Positions 1 to 8,500 of a DNA stretch of 23,199 bases are shown in pieces. Every line of letters begins with the position of its first letter. The first letter of the stretch is position 1. The notes under the pieces are model-generated. The model searched no databases, was not told where the DNA came from, and saw only the letters and a list, made by a program, of their open reading frames with translations. The stretch is from assembly GCA_021151535.1 (NCBI GenBank), contig JAGKXC010000025.1, forward strand, positions 1 through 23,199, written 5' to 3'. The position numbers and the translations under genes are program-made. Origin of the DNA: Sphingobacteriia bacterium (GTDB taxonomy: Bacteria > Bacteroidota > Bacteroidia > NS11-12g > UBA955).

Positions 1-1
1 T

Positions 2-349
2 TATATGAGTATTATTTTTATCCTAGAAAAGCATAAAAAAAAATCACAAAAAAATATAATTGAAATTAACACAAGATCTATTTACCATTTAAATCGTAGT
101 ATACCATATCCATCTTTAGAAATTCTACAATATTTACACGAAGTTCAGTCTCCTTGTATAATTTCAAGTGACTCACACCATCCATCAGAATTAAATCTTG
201 GTTTTTTAGAATGTAGAAATCTAATTATCAAAAATGGTTTGAAATTAAACTTTGTGAATCATGAAATAGAATCTTTTTTAAACACAAATTCTAAAATAGA
301 GTTTAAAAATGCAGGAAATACTGAAAAGATATTCCCTGCATTTTTTTAA
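2..349 (+). CDS. PHP-family histidinol-phosphatase-like protein, 3' end only
   Basis: The reading frame is open to the left edge, so the ATG at 5 is probably internal and the true start lies outside the window. The visible 115 or so residues look like the C-terminal part of a PHP-domain phosphoesterase of the histidinol-phosphatase (HisJ/HisK) type. An EINTRSIY strand (residues 20-27 counted from the ATG) and a PYPS turn lead into SSDSHHPSEL (residues 54-63). This matches the family's metal-binding SDAH-P-E-L signature, with Ser in place of the usual Ala. That enzyme dephosphorylates histidinol phosphate in histidine synthesis, but related PHP proteins act on other phosphoesters, so the substrate is inferred. 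The gene is strikingly AT-rich compared with the rest of the window. Its last codons overlap a terminator hairpin, and it faces the TonB receptor tail to tail, 9 bases away. Confidence 0.7.
   Translation, partial: YMSIIFILEKHKKKSQKNIIEINTRSIYHLNRSIPYPSLEILQYLHEVQSPCIISSDSHHPSELNLGFLECRNLIIKNGLKLNFVNHEIESFLNTNSKIEFKNAGNTEKIFPAFF
305..347. terminator. Bidirectional intrinsic terminator between convergent genes
   Basis: Left arm 305-320 and right arm 330-345 pair over 16 positions with a single A-C mismatch around a 9-base loop. A run of seven T at 341-347 follows on the + strand. Read from the - strand, the same hairpin also ends in a T run, so it can stop both the PHP gene and the receptor gene that ends at 359. 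The stem lies inside the last codons of the PHP gene. Confidence 0.8.
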
Positions 350-358
350 ACAAAACAT

Positions 359-2653
359 TTACTGCATTTTCCACTTCACGGAAATCATCACGTTTCTGCC
401 ACTAGCACTCATTCCAGAAGCAAAATAACGGTAATTCAAATCCAACAAATTCTCAACCGACAATTGAATACCAAATCCTTTAGGCAACTGATAACCAAAA
501 CGCATATTGTAAATCATCCATGATGGATTATAACCATCCGCCTTTCCATCGCCATTGTTATCTGCCAATCCCAAAGGTTGTTTGTCTTGGTTGTCTTCAC
601 CTGAACTGCTGTAACTACTTGCTTTTTTCTCACCATTAAATACAGATTGAACCTCAGCATACCACAATTTTTCCGTCCATCGCAACGAAACATTGCCATA
701 AGTAGGAGGAATATGATCCAATGGCTGAGATTTCGCCATCCCAGTTGCAGCGGCAATCGAATCTGGCAACAAATAACTTCCTTGCGTAAAATTCAGCGAC
801 CCACTCAACCAAAGCTTCTTGTACAACTTGGCTTTCACGTTCACATAGCTTCCCGAAATCGTACCCATCGCCATATTTTTTAGCTGATAAACCGGCGTTA
901 ATTTCCCATCAAATTCAATGGAATCCTCGCCATTCAAGTTAGATTTTTGATCCAACAACAAATTCTTGATTTGCGATTGATAAACACCCAATTCCACATG
1001 GTATTTATTCGATTTTCCGTAGGTAATTCCCAAATCAAAAGTAGTGCTTCTTTCTGCCTTTAATTCGGGCGATGGCACCAAGAGTTTTAATCCCGGTTTT
1101 GAGTCAAATACTTTGGTCATATCATCCACATTCGGATTCCTGAAAGCCTGATTCACACTAGCTTTGGCTAATATATTCTTGCCAATTTTCTGGGTTAAAC
1201 CCAAATCAAAACTAGGCGTAAAATTTGAAAAAGTAATTTCACTATACGGCAATTTCCAAGGATTGGTTTTGCTGTAGTTTGCCACCAATGAATATTGTGT
1301 TAATCTTACCCCCGCTTGTATGTTGGTTCCGGTTTTTTCCAAAGAATAAATAACTTGACCAAAGGCAGAAATCATGGATGTCTTTGCACCTGAATCTGCA
1401 TATCTAGCTTTGGTAATTGATTCCGCACCCGTTTTAATGTTCTTATTAATTCCTGAAGAATAAACATCATTCCAAACGCCTTCCAATCCCGAATTAATCT
1501 GCAATTTTTTAGAAATTTGATCATGTCGATCAAAATTCACCGTGTACATGTTTACAGAATCAAACTGTGTGCGTTGGGTGCTGCTTCCAAAACTTCGGGT
1601 TACTCTACCTACTTGGGTTTGCTGTCTGCCAATAGTTAAACGATTTTGATGATTTTTCTCGCCAAACAATAACTGGTAAGTAAGATATTGTCGGTTCTGA
1701 GGTGAATAATTCCAAACGGCAAAACTGGGTTTCAACACGCCAACTGTTATACTATTTTCCGTAAGGCGATCATATCTAGGAATTAGACCAGATTGGCTGC
1801 TTTGAAAATTAAGCATGTGCGTAAACTTCCCTGTTTTAGCACTCAGCTTCACCATGTAATCTTGTTGTTTGTAACCCGTACCTACTTGCAAGGTTGGATC
1901 ATTATTTTTCATTATCGAATCCACATCATTTACCCGCTTCACATACCAACTCCGGTACCCAAATGTGTCAATATCCGAATAATTCTTACCCTGACCCATT
2001 CTCAAATCACCAAAATTGGATTGCGTAAATGAAAGAATCGCCCCAAATTTTTCTGATTGCAATTTCAATCCCGCATGCCCTATTACAGTTCCAGAAGCAG
2101 TTTGATAACGAATCGTAGCATCAGGAAGAATCATTTTCTTCCCAAAAGTTACTTCTTTGGTTTTAAAATAAAGAACACCCCCCAAGGCATCAGATCCATA
2201 CAAGGTTGAACCCGAGCCAAAATTCACTTCCATCCTATCCAAAATAAATGGGTCTATGGTAATAATATCCTGCAAGTGGCCAGCACGATAAGTAGCATTA
2301 TTCATTCGCACTCCATCCACCACCATCAAAACACGAGACGCTTCAAAACCCCTAAGTACAGGCGAACTTCCTCCCATTTGGGATTTCTGAACAAACACTT
2401 GACCTGTATTAATCAATGCATCGCCCAAAGTAGCGGGTTGTAATTGCGCCAATCTTTTTTCGCCAATAACTTCAATTTGCCTGGGCGATAATTTTCTGAT
2501 TTGTTCAAAACGCTGTGCAGAAACCAAAATTTCATCGAGCGGTTCAATTTCCAAAGAATCTACCATCTTTTCAGAGGCAGTTGTTGTTGTATTTTGCGCT
2601 ATCGCCATGCCATTCCAGCACAGCAGAAAGCCTATTAATATTTGTTTTTTCAT
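359..2653 (-). CDS. TonB-dependent receptor, hemoglobin/heme receptor type
   Basis: Outer-membrane, TonB-energised uptake receptor of 764 residues. Residues 1-20 are a signal peptide ending AIAQ. A plug domain follows (about 37-166), with GGSSPVLRGFEASRVLMVVD (94-113), YRAGH (122-126) and YGSDALGGV (152-160). This run is typical of the hemoglobin/transferrin/lactoferrin receptor family. The rest is a beta barrel ending in VENLLDLNYR (733-742) and a strand closing at the C-terminus. FRNP (504-507) and VPSPEL (526-531) resemble the FRAP and NPxL boxes of heme receptors, so heme or hemoglobin is the most likely ligand. The ligand remains an inference. A DNNGDGKAD loop (698-706) resembles a calcium-binding loop. 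No heme-handling genes are visible nearby. The ATG at 2653 is chosen because the signal peptide begins there. Confidence 0.9.
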   Translation of the reverse strand: MKKQILIGFLLCWNGMAIAQNTTTTASEKMVDSLEIEPLDEILVSAQRFEQIRKLSPRQIEVIGEKRLAQLQPATLGDALINTGQVFVQKSQMGGSSPVLRGFEASRVLMVVDGVRMNNATYRAGHLQDIITIDPFILDRMEVNFGSGSTLYGSDALGGVLYFKTKEVTFGKKMILPDATIRYQTASGTVIGHAGLKLQSEKFGAILSFTQSNFGDLRMGQGKNYSDIDTFGYRSWYVKRVNDVDSIMKNNDPTLQVGTGYKQQDYMVKLSAKTGKFTHMLNFQSSQSGLIPRYDRLTENSITVGVLKPSFAVWNYSPQNRQYLTYQLLFGEKNHQNRLTIGRQQTQVGRVTRSFGSSTQRTQFDSVNMYTVNFDRHDQISKKLQINSGLEGVWNDVYSSGINKNIKTGAESITKARYADSGAKTSMISAFGQVIYSLEKTGTNIQAGVRLTQYSLVANYSKTNPWKLPYSEITFSNFTPSFDLGLTQKIGKNILAKASVNQAFRNPNVDDMTKVFDSKPGLKLLVPSPELKAERSTTFDLGITYGKSNKYHVELGVYQSQIKNLLLDQKSNLNGEDSIEFDGKLTPVYQLKNMAMGTISGSYVNVKAKLYKKLWLSGSLNFTQGSYLLPDSIAAATGMAKSQPLDHIPPTYGNVSLRWTEKLWYAEVQSVFNGEKKASSYSSSGEDNQDKQPLGLADNNGDGKADGYNPSWMIYNMRFGYQLPKGFGIQLSVENLLDLNYRYFASGMSASGRNVMISVKWKMQ

Positions 2654-2665
2654 GATGATTTTAAC

Positions 2666-2683
2666 GAGGTAAGTGTGTACCTC
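2666..2683. other. Small perfect hairpin just upstream of the receptor start
   Basis: GAGGTA (2666-2671) and TACCTC (2678-2683) pair perfectly around a 6-base loop, 12 bases upstream of the receptor start codon. The rest of the 198-base gap at 2654-2851 holds no gene I can support, and I found no B12-box-like sequence in it. The hairpin could affect translation of the receptor mRNA, but that is inference. Confidence 0.35.
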
Positions 2684-2851
2684 AACACCCAGATAAACAT
2701 GTGCTCAAACTCCACAAACGAAGCCCGAAGACAAACACGAAACAAAAATTTTTACGCGCTACCAAATAATTCCATTCGATACAGATTGGATAAGCAATGC
2801 GCGCAAACTAAGTTCGCCCCATCTCACAAAGTTCGATGGTGAAATAACAAT

Positions 2852-3367
2852 TTAAATTTGGGTGAATCTTTCCGGAGGCGGAATATTCTTTTGTAAAATC
2901 ACTGTTGGCAATATTCTATTCCATGCCATATTTATCGCCACCCACCGCATAGCAGGTTTCTTTGAAAGATTACTGGAAACAAATTCCCAATCAATTGAAC
3001 TGGTATATTTCAAAAACTTCCCTGTCCCTTTTCCATTCTCGTCTTTGGAATTTTGAATTTTTTCTAAAGATTTTTCTAAAGTGTCATTTATCGCAATCAA
3101 TAAATACCCATCACCCTGTTTTCTCGCTGAGATTACGTCGTACTTATTATAATTTACATAAATTTCATCGCCAGCGGATACGCTAGGATAATCTTTAGCA
3201 GGCACATACAACTTCTCCCATTTCTCTTCTTCTTCCACTTCAAATTCCATAATGATATCAGCAATTTCTTGTCGCTGCTGAGAAACAGCAACCACGCTCA
3301 TTACTTGAAATAAGGGCAAACTAACCAACAAGATTACACATGTGAATATTTGCAAAAATTGCCGCAT
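2852..3367 (-). CDS. Small secreted or membrane-anchored protein of unknown function
   Basis: 171 residues. I do not recognise the family. Residues 5-28 form one hydrophobic stretch that would serve as a signal peptide or N-terminal anchor. A short acidic run follows at 41-51 (EFEVEEEEKWE), and then a mixed soluble domain. The C-terminus reads ILQKNIPPPERFTQI (157-171), with a proline cluster. The gene lies upstream of the TonB receptor on the same strand, with 198 bases between stop and start, so the two may be co-expressed. It could be an envelope accessory protein of the uptake system, but nothing in the sequence proves this. A TAnnTTTG-type box lies 16 bases before the start. Confidence 0.65.
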   Translation of the reverse strand: MRQFLQIFTCVILLVSLPLFQVMSVVAVSQQRQEIADIIMEFEVEEEEKWEKLYVPAKDYPSVSAGDEIYVNYNKYDVISARKQGDGYLLIAINDTLEKSLEKIQNSKDENGKGTGKFLKYTSSIDWEFVSSNLSKKPAMRWVAINMAWNRILPTVILQKNIPPPERFTQI

Positions 3368-3383
3368 GAATAAATTGTATGGT

Positions 3384-3391
3384 CAAATATA
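3384..3391 (-). promoter_or_regulatory. TAnnTTTG (-7 type) box before the 171-residue gene
   Basis: On the - strand this reads TATATTTG, an exact match to the Bacteroidota -7 consensus, ending 16 bases before the ATG at 3367. I found no TTG at the expected 17-23 base distance upstream, so the promoter call rests on one box only. Confidence 0.35.
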
Positions 3392-3448
3392 TAACAATTC
3401 TTCTGATGAATGCATCGAAACAACAATGGAAATACCAAATAAATTGAT

Positions 3449-3456
3449 GATTTTTG
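3449..3456 (+). promoter_or_regulatory. Near-match -7 box before the thiolase gene
   Basis: GATTTTTG matches TAnnTTTG at all but the first base and ends 15 bases before the ATG at 3472. No TTG lies at the proper distance upstream. It shares the intergenic space with the opposing box at 3384-3391. Confidence 0.25.
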
Positions 3457-3471
3457 CAGTAACAATTCGTT

Positions 3472-4674
3472 ATGAACAAAGCGGTTTATGTAGTGGATAT
3501 AGCCAGAACGGCTGTGGGAAAATTCGGCGGCACTTTTGCCGGTGTTCGGCCTGATGATTTGGCTGCAACGGTAATCAAATCATTGCTAGAGAGAAACCCA
3601 CAAATACCTGTAGACCAGATCGATGAGGTTATTTTAGGCGCCGCGAACCAAGCGGGAGAAGACAACCGAAATGTAGCGAGAATGGCTTCGTTATTAGCAG
3701 GTTTACCCGTTGAAATCCCTGGTTATACCGTTAACAGACTTTGTGCATCAGGCTTACAAAGCATGATGAACGGCGCTATGGCCATCGCCAGTGGAATGGC
3801 CGATATTATTATTGCAGGTGGAACAGAAAGTATGACGCGTGCACCATTTGTAATGGCTAAGGCCAACAATGCTTGGGAAAGAAACGTTGAGATTTTCGAC
3901 ACAACCATTGGATGGCGTTTCACCAACAAACAATTGGCTAAAATGTATCATCCTTACTCCATGGGTGAAACTGCTGAAAACGTAGCAGAGAAATTTGGAA
4001 TTAGCAGAGAAGCACAAGACTTATTTTCTTACGAAACCCAATTAAAATGGAAAGAAGCACAGGCCAAGGGATTGTTCAACGATGAAATTATCCCAGTAAT
4101 CATACCACAGAAAAAGGGTGATGATATCATTTTTCAAGTGGATGAACACCCAAGATTAAGTACGGTAGAAGTACTAAGTTCATTAAAACCAGCATTCAGA
4201 GACGGGGGCAGTGTTACCGCAGGAAATTCTTCTGGCATCAATGACGGTGCTGCTGCTTGCATTTTGGTGAGTGAAGAAAAATTAAAAGAGTTGGGATTAA
4301 CCCCGATGGCAAGAATTGCCGGCATTGGTGCGGCGGGCGTAGACCCAGCTATCATGGGCATCGGCCCAGTTCCTGCTACCCGCAAAGCGTTGAAAAATGC
4401 TGGATTGAGCGTGAGCGACTTACACGTGGCCGAATTAAATGAAGCTTTCGCCGCCCAAGTTTTAGCCAGTATGAACGAATTAGGAATCTCCCGTGATATA
4501 GTAAATCCACAAGGAGGAAGCATTGCCATAGGTCACCCACTCGGCGCTTCAGGCACACGAATTTCCGCCACTTTGTTACACAACATGAACCGCAATAAAA
4601 ACTTAAACTATGGTTTAGCCACCATGTGTATTGGTGTTGGTCAGGGTTGTGCAATCGTTTTCGAAAACTGCTAA
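3472..4674 (+). CDS. Acetyl-CoA C-acyltransferase (thiolase), PcaF/PaaJ-like
   Basis: A 400-residue cytoplasmic thiolase that cleaves 3-oxoacyl-CoA with CoA, or runs in reverse to condense acyl-CoAs. The full catalytic set is visible: nucleophile Cys91 in NRLCASG, His355 in GHPLGASG and Cys386 in CIGVGQG. The stretches GEDNRNVARMA (62-72) and DTTIGWRF are shared with the 3-oxoadipyl-CoA thiolases PcaF/PaaJ, rather than with short-chain acetoacetyl-CoA thiolases. A role at the last step of aromatic (beta-ketoadipate or phenylacetate) breakdown is therefore possible. No other genes of such a pathway are in the window, and a fatty-acid beta-oxidation role cannot be excluded. The gene is followed 15 bases later by truA on the same strand, so the two are probably co-transcribed. 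Confidence 0.92.
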   Translation: MNKAVYVVDIARTAVGKFGGTFAGVRPDDLAATVIKSLLERNPQIPVDQIDEVILGAANQAGEDNRNVARMASLLAGLPVEIPGYTVNRLCASGLQSMMNGAMAIASGMADIIIAGGTESMTRAPFVMAKANNAWERNVEIFDTTIGWRFTNKQLAKMYHPYSMGETAENVAEKFGISREAQDLFSYETQLKWKEAQAKGLFNDEIIPVIIPQKKGDDIIFQVDEHPRLSTVEVLSSLKPAFRDGGSVTAGNSSGINDGAAACILVSEEKLKELGLTPMARIAGIGAAGVDPAIMGIGPVPATRKALKNAGLSVSDLHVAELNEAFAAQVLASMNELGISRDIVNPQGGSIAIGHPLGASGTRISATLLHNMNRNKNLNYGLATMCIGVGQGCAIVFENC

Positions 4675-4689
4675 TCCTTAAAGAAATTC

Positions 4690-5445
4690 ATGCGTTGGAA
4701 AATCACACTGGCCTACGATGGCTCAAACTATGGTGGCTGGCAACGACAAAACAACGCATTAACGGTTCAAGAAGTTTTAGAAGGCTGCCTTAGCAAAGTA
4801 TGCCGTCAGCCCATATACTTAGCGGGTTGCGGAAGAACTGATGCCGGCGTTCATGCCTCGTATTATGTGGCCCATTTCGACACACCTTCAGAGGAATTGG
4901 TTGCCAATAACAAAGATTCTTTGAGCCACGATCAAGTAATTTTTCGAATCAACAAGCTGCTTCCACCCGATATTTCCGTATTTCAAATTGAAAGTGTAGA
5001 AGATACTTTCCATTCCCGATTTTCGGCCAGAAAACGCATGTACCAATATCATATCCGCTATAAAAAATCTGCTTTTCACCCTAAATATGCTTGGTGGTAT
5101 CAACCTCACTTAGACGTTGAAGCAATGAACAAAGCCTCTCAATTGCTGCTGGGCGATAAGAACTTTGCCGCCTTCTGTAAAGGTGAAATCCCTCGAAACA
5201 ACCCCAATTGCATTGTGTATTTAGCCCAATGGGAAAAGACCAACGAAGAAATCATCTTTACTATTCAAGCCAGCCGTTTCCTAAGAAACATGGTTCGATC
5301 ATTGGTAAAAGCGTTGGTTGAAGTAGGCACACACAAAATCACGGTAGAAGAATTTAAAGCCATTTTCGATTCTGGCGTAGGCCGAAACGAAATTGGGCGG
5401 TCTGTGCCGCCCAATGGTTTATTTCTCTGTGATGTTCAATATTAA
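4690..5445 (+). CDS. truA: tRNA pseudouridine(38-40) synthase
   Basis: A 251-residue enzyme that converts uridines 38-40 of the tRNA anticodon arm to pseudouridine. The catalytic aspartate is Asp51 in GCGRTDAGVHA (46-56). Family landmarks are AYDGSNYGGWQRQ (8-20), FSARKRMYQYHI in the middle and RFLRNMVRSLV toward the C-terminus. The length is normal for TruA. It lies 15 bases downstream of the thiolase, likely in one transcript, although the functions are unrelated. It converges with the large - strand gene that ends at 5502. Confidence 0.96.
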   Translation: MRWKITLAYDGSNYGGWQRQNNALTVQEVLEGCLSKVCRQPIYLAGCGRTDAGVHASYYVAHFDTPSEELVANNKDSLSHDQVIFRINKLLPPDISVFQIESVEDTFHSRFSARKRMYQYHIRYKKSAFHPKYAWWYQPHLDVEAMNKASQLLLGDKNFAAFCKGEIPRNNPNCIVYLAQWEKTNEEIIFTIQASRFLRNMVRSLVKALVEVGTHKITVEEFKAIFDSGVGRNEIGRSVPPNGLFLCDVQY

Positions 5446-5460
5446 ATCTTATTTACTTCA

Positions 5461-5490
5461 TGAAACGGCCAATCACATCAAGCCGTTCCA
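5461..5490. other. Hairpin between convergent truA and the 1504-residue gene
   Basis: TGAAACGGC (5461-5469) can pair with GCCGTTCCA (5482-5490) over nine positions with one mismatch, leaving a 12-base loop. It lies in the 56-base gap between two convergent stop codons, where a terminator is expected. There is no T run on either side, so a classical intrinsic terminator is not shown. Confidence 0.35.
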
Positions 5491-5501
5491 CACGCACTGT
5501 C

Positions 5502-8500
5502 TTATTCTGGGAATCTGCGCAAGAATCGCTCCATCTGCTTCTCTGTAGCCATTCTCATATAGAAATTGTTGGCTTTCAACTTGCTGGCAGTTTTTGAGAA
5601 AATTTGCAACAATTCTTCATCCGATGAATACAATGCAACAGTAGTTTTTGTCAATTGCATGTAAATCACTTCGTTGTTACCCAAATCAAAATAAATATAC
5701 ATGTTATCGCCACTTCGCTTGTGCTCTAACAACATGGTTGCATTCACCACTTTGTTCACCGGTTTACCGTTAATTGAAGCAATGCTCACCACATCGTTGC
5801 AGAACATGCCACGCATTCTACCATCCCATCTAAAGGTTGCGTCACTTAATACAAACTTGTAGTTTGCCTCGTCCTTGCCTTTAAATTCGCCATCTTTCAT
5901 TAAGTTTTCAACTGCTTGGCGATACGCTTTTTCATTTTCCATCATTTCACCCAATGCCTCACGGAAGAAATCATTATTTACCGAAACCGTTGCTCCTGAA
6001 CTTTCCGCAATCATCGCTGCTACACGGTTAGTATATTCATCTGGCAACGGGAAGTTCAACATCATCGCCATATTGAATGTAAAGGCCGAATCTCCTGCAG
6101 CCAAATCCGCAGTACCGGCATTTTTGAATTGAATATTGGGCGATTCCAAACCAAAGTCCAAAGGACCTTCTGCGTGGATGCTGTGATCCTTTTCACAGAA
6201 CTGAATGAAACTACCTTTCACTTCGCCATCGCGCAATCGCCCTGCATTACCAGCCATAAAGCTTTCAGTAGTATGATCGTAATACAGAATACCGGTATCA
6301 TTGGTACAATCATCATCTGAATAACGACGCTTCCACGAATACATCAATGGATAAACGTGCGATGAATCATTGGCTACAAACAAACCAACATATTGCTTTT
6401 TGTTGTCTTTATCCCTAGGATCATTCATCGGAATCACCACATCTTTTGGATCTACTCGTCCATCAAATCGAATCCATGCCGAAGGCAAAATGTTTTTAAA
6501 TGTATGCAGCGGCTTCACATATCCTGTGAATCGAATCAAAGGCTCAACACTTTCTATTTGCGCAAATCCTCGATACCCAATTTTGGTATCCAAAGTAAAT
6601 CCTTGTTCTTCTTTAATTCTACCAACCCCTTCCATGTGCTTCTCCTTGTTAACAATCACGCTATCCAAGAAGAATTCCTGGCGATCACCTTTGAAGTTCA
6701 CATACTGATAGAATCCACTTCCGCGAACTTTGTTCTTTCCAAAAATTTTCAATCTTACCTTATAGATTTCATGGAATTTATTATCTACATCAGCGATAAT
6801 TTTCGCAGAATCCACAATATCGATATTCGCATTTTCACGAATTGTAAGTTTGCCATCTTTCAAGAACAAACGCGAATCTGCCAAATCTATGTACGGAATT
6901 TGTTGAACCTTTAGGGTATAATCTACCAAACTGTAATCAGCACGCTGACCTTGGAAACTTAGGCTATCTTGAAGCTTATTGGTTGAAACAAACATCGGTT
7001 CTATGCCACCCAAAGATGGACCCACTTTGGCTGTAATAATCTTCTTATCCATATCCCAGCGATAATCACTAAGGTTGGTTTCGAAATTATTATAAGCAAA
7101 TTGCGTCATCGCACCCGGATCATTGGTTGCAAAAGTTCCTATGCGTTTTGAGAAATCCATGCTACCATTGATATTGGAAGTTTGGAAGGCAATTTTGGTA
7201 GAATCTGCCGCAAAAATGGTAAGATTAGCCACATTAGCCATGGCTTTTTGTGGGGCAAATACCATTTCTTTAGAAGTAAATCTTGCCAAATCCCAAGCCA
7301 AGGTACCATCGCCCTTCATATTTCCTGGCGATTGGGTAATGCTACCCGTAAAATCATGACCTTGCTTGAATACACTCAATGGAGTTGAGCCACTGGTAAC
7401 CGTGTACTTATCCTCGTAAGGTTTCCAATTTAACATCGCGCCACGAGCGTGTACTTCAGGGTAACGAGTATTCTCTGGAACATCATAAGTTGTAAGTTCA
7501 CCTTTGGCTTCATTGGGTAATAACAAGATGCGTTTGAATGTACTTTTACCAGATTGGTAACCGATGTTTCCATCCTCGCCATAAAAGCCCATCTCACTTA
7601 AGTTCATCACCATATCGCCCTGCCCTTTGCCTCTATACATCGGATATCCGCCAGCAGGAGTATGCTTGATGAAACCCAAAGAATAATCCTTTTGGATATA
7701 AACATAATGACGGAATTCTGGGAAAATACCGGCAGAAATGAAATTACCATCAAATCGCAAACCGGCAATGGTAAAGTTATCCAAACTATCAATGGTAAAT
7801 GGATCCATTACAAATTTGAATTTGTCTCCTTCGTAAGCGCCATCGTGTATGTATTTTTTATCGTATAGAATTTCCGAACCTTTATCAGAAACGAAAATCG
7901 GATACTCCGGATAATCCTTTACACCAGACTTATTGTTGGGTTTATCAATAAACAGTGTACCGCTCGTGTTTCTAATAACTGATTTTATTTTTACCAAATT
8001 TCTACCTGTACTATCAGGGAAATACATTTGTAAAGAATCCACATTGCTAAATTGGATTTTAAATTGAGAATAATCGAAATTAAATTTCTTCCCAAAGAAA
8101 TCGAATCTACCGGCTCTAACTTGTCCACCAAAACGCAAATTCCGATTCTTTAATACCGTCACTTTTTGATCAGTAGGTGCAACAATAACGTTCTGAGAAT
8201 CTGAGAAAAAGAACTTACTCACACCCTCTAATTCCAATTCATAGGTTTTCAGATTTAGGGTTGCGTTGGGCTTTTTCCCGATTACAGAAGATAATCGAAT
8301 CACATCGTAATCACGTGTTTTTTGATGTGCCTGTACATGACGCCAAAGTTTTGGCAGAATCGTAGCACTGTCTTTAGCCTGATCATAAATGATATAACCT
8401 TGATCATGTAATTCTATAAAAGGAGTTATTAAATACTCCTTCTGTGTTTTAATAAAATTGGCATAATCTGTTACAGAAAACTTGATTCTCTCTGAGGCTT

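Noticed and set aside
2642..2842. 66-residue + strand frame in the gap before the receptor
   Set aside because: It begins antisense to the receptor start codon, has no domain or start signal, and its composition looks like non-coding DNA.
2654..2851. Cobalamin riboswitch before the TonB receptor
   Set aside because: I looked for a B12-box-like sequence on the receptor strand and saw none. The receptor also resembles heme receptors more than BtuB.
4134..4529. 131-residue - strand reading frame
   Set aside because: It is antisense to the conserved catalytic part of the thiolase, rich in Ala and Pro as expected for a shadow frame.
5393..5414. Perfect 8-bp GC-rich hairpin near the end of truA (TTGGGCGG / CCGCCCAA)
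   Set aside because: It encodes the conserved IGRSVPPNG segment of TruA, and no T run follows directly. I treat it as a side effect of coding sequence.
6393..6914. 173-residue + strand reading frame
   Set aside because: It is antisense within the 1504-residue gene and looks like low-complexity mirror coding, with no recognisable domain.
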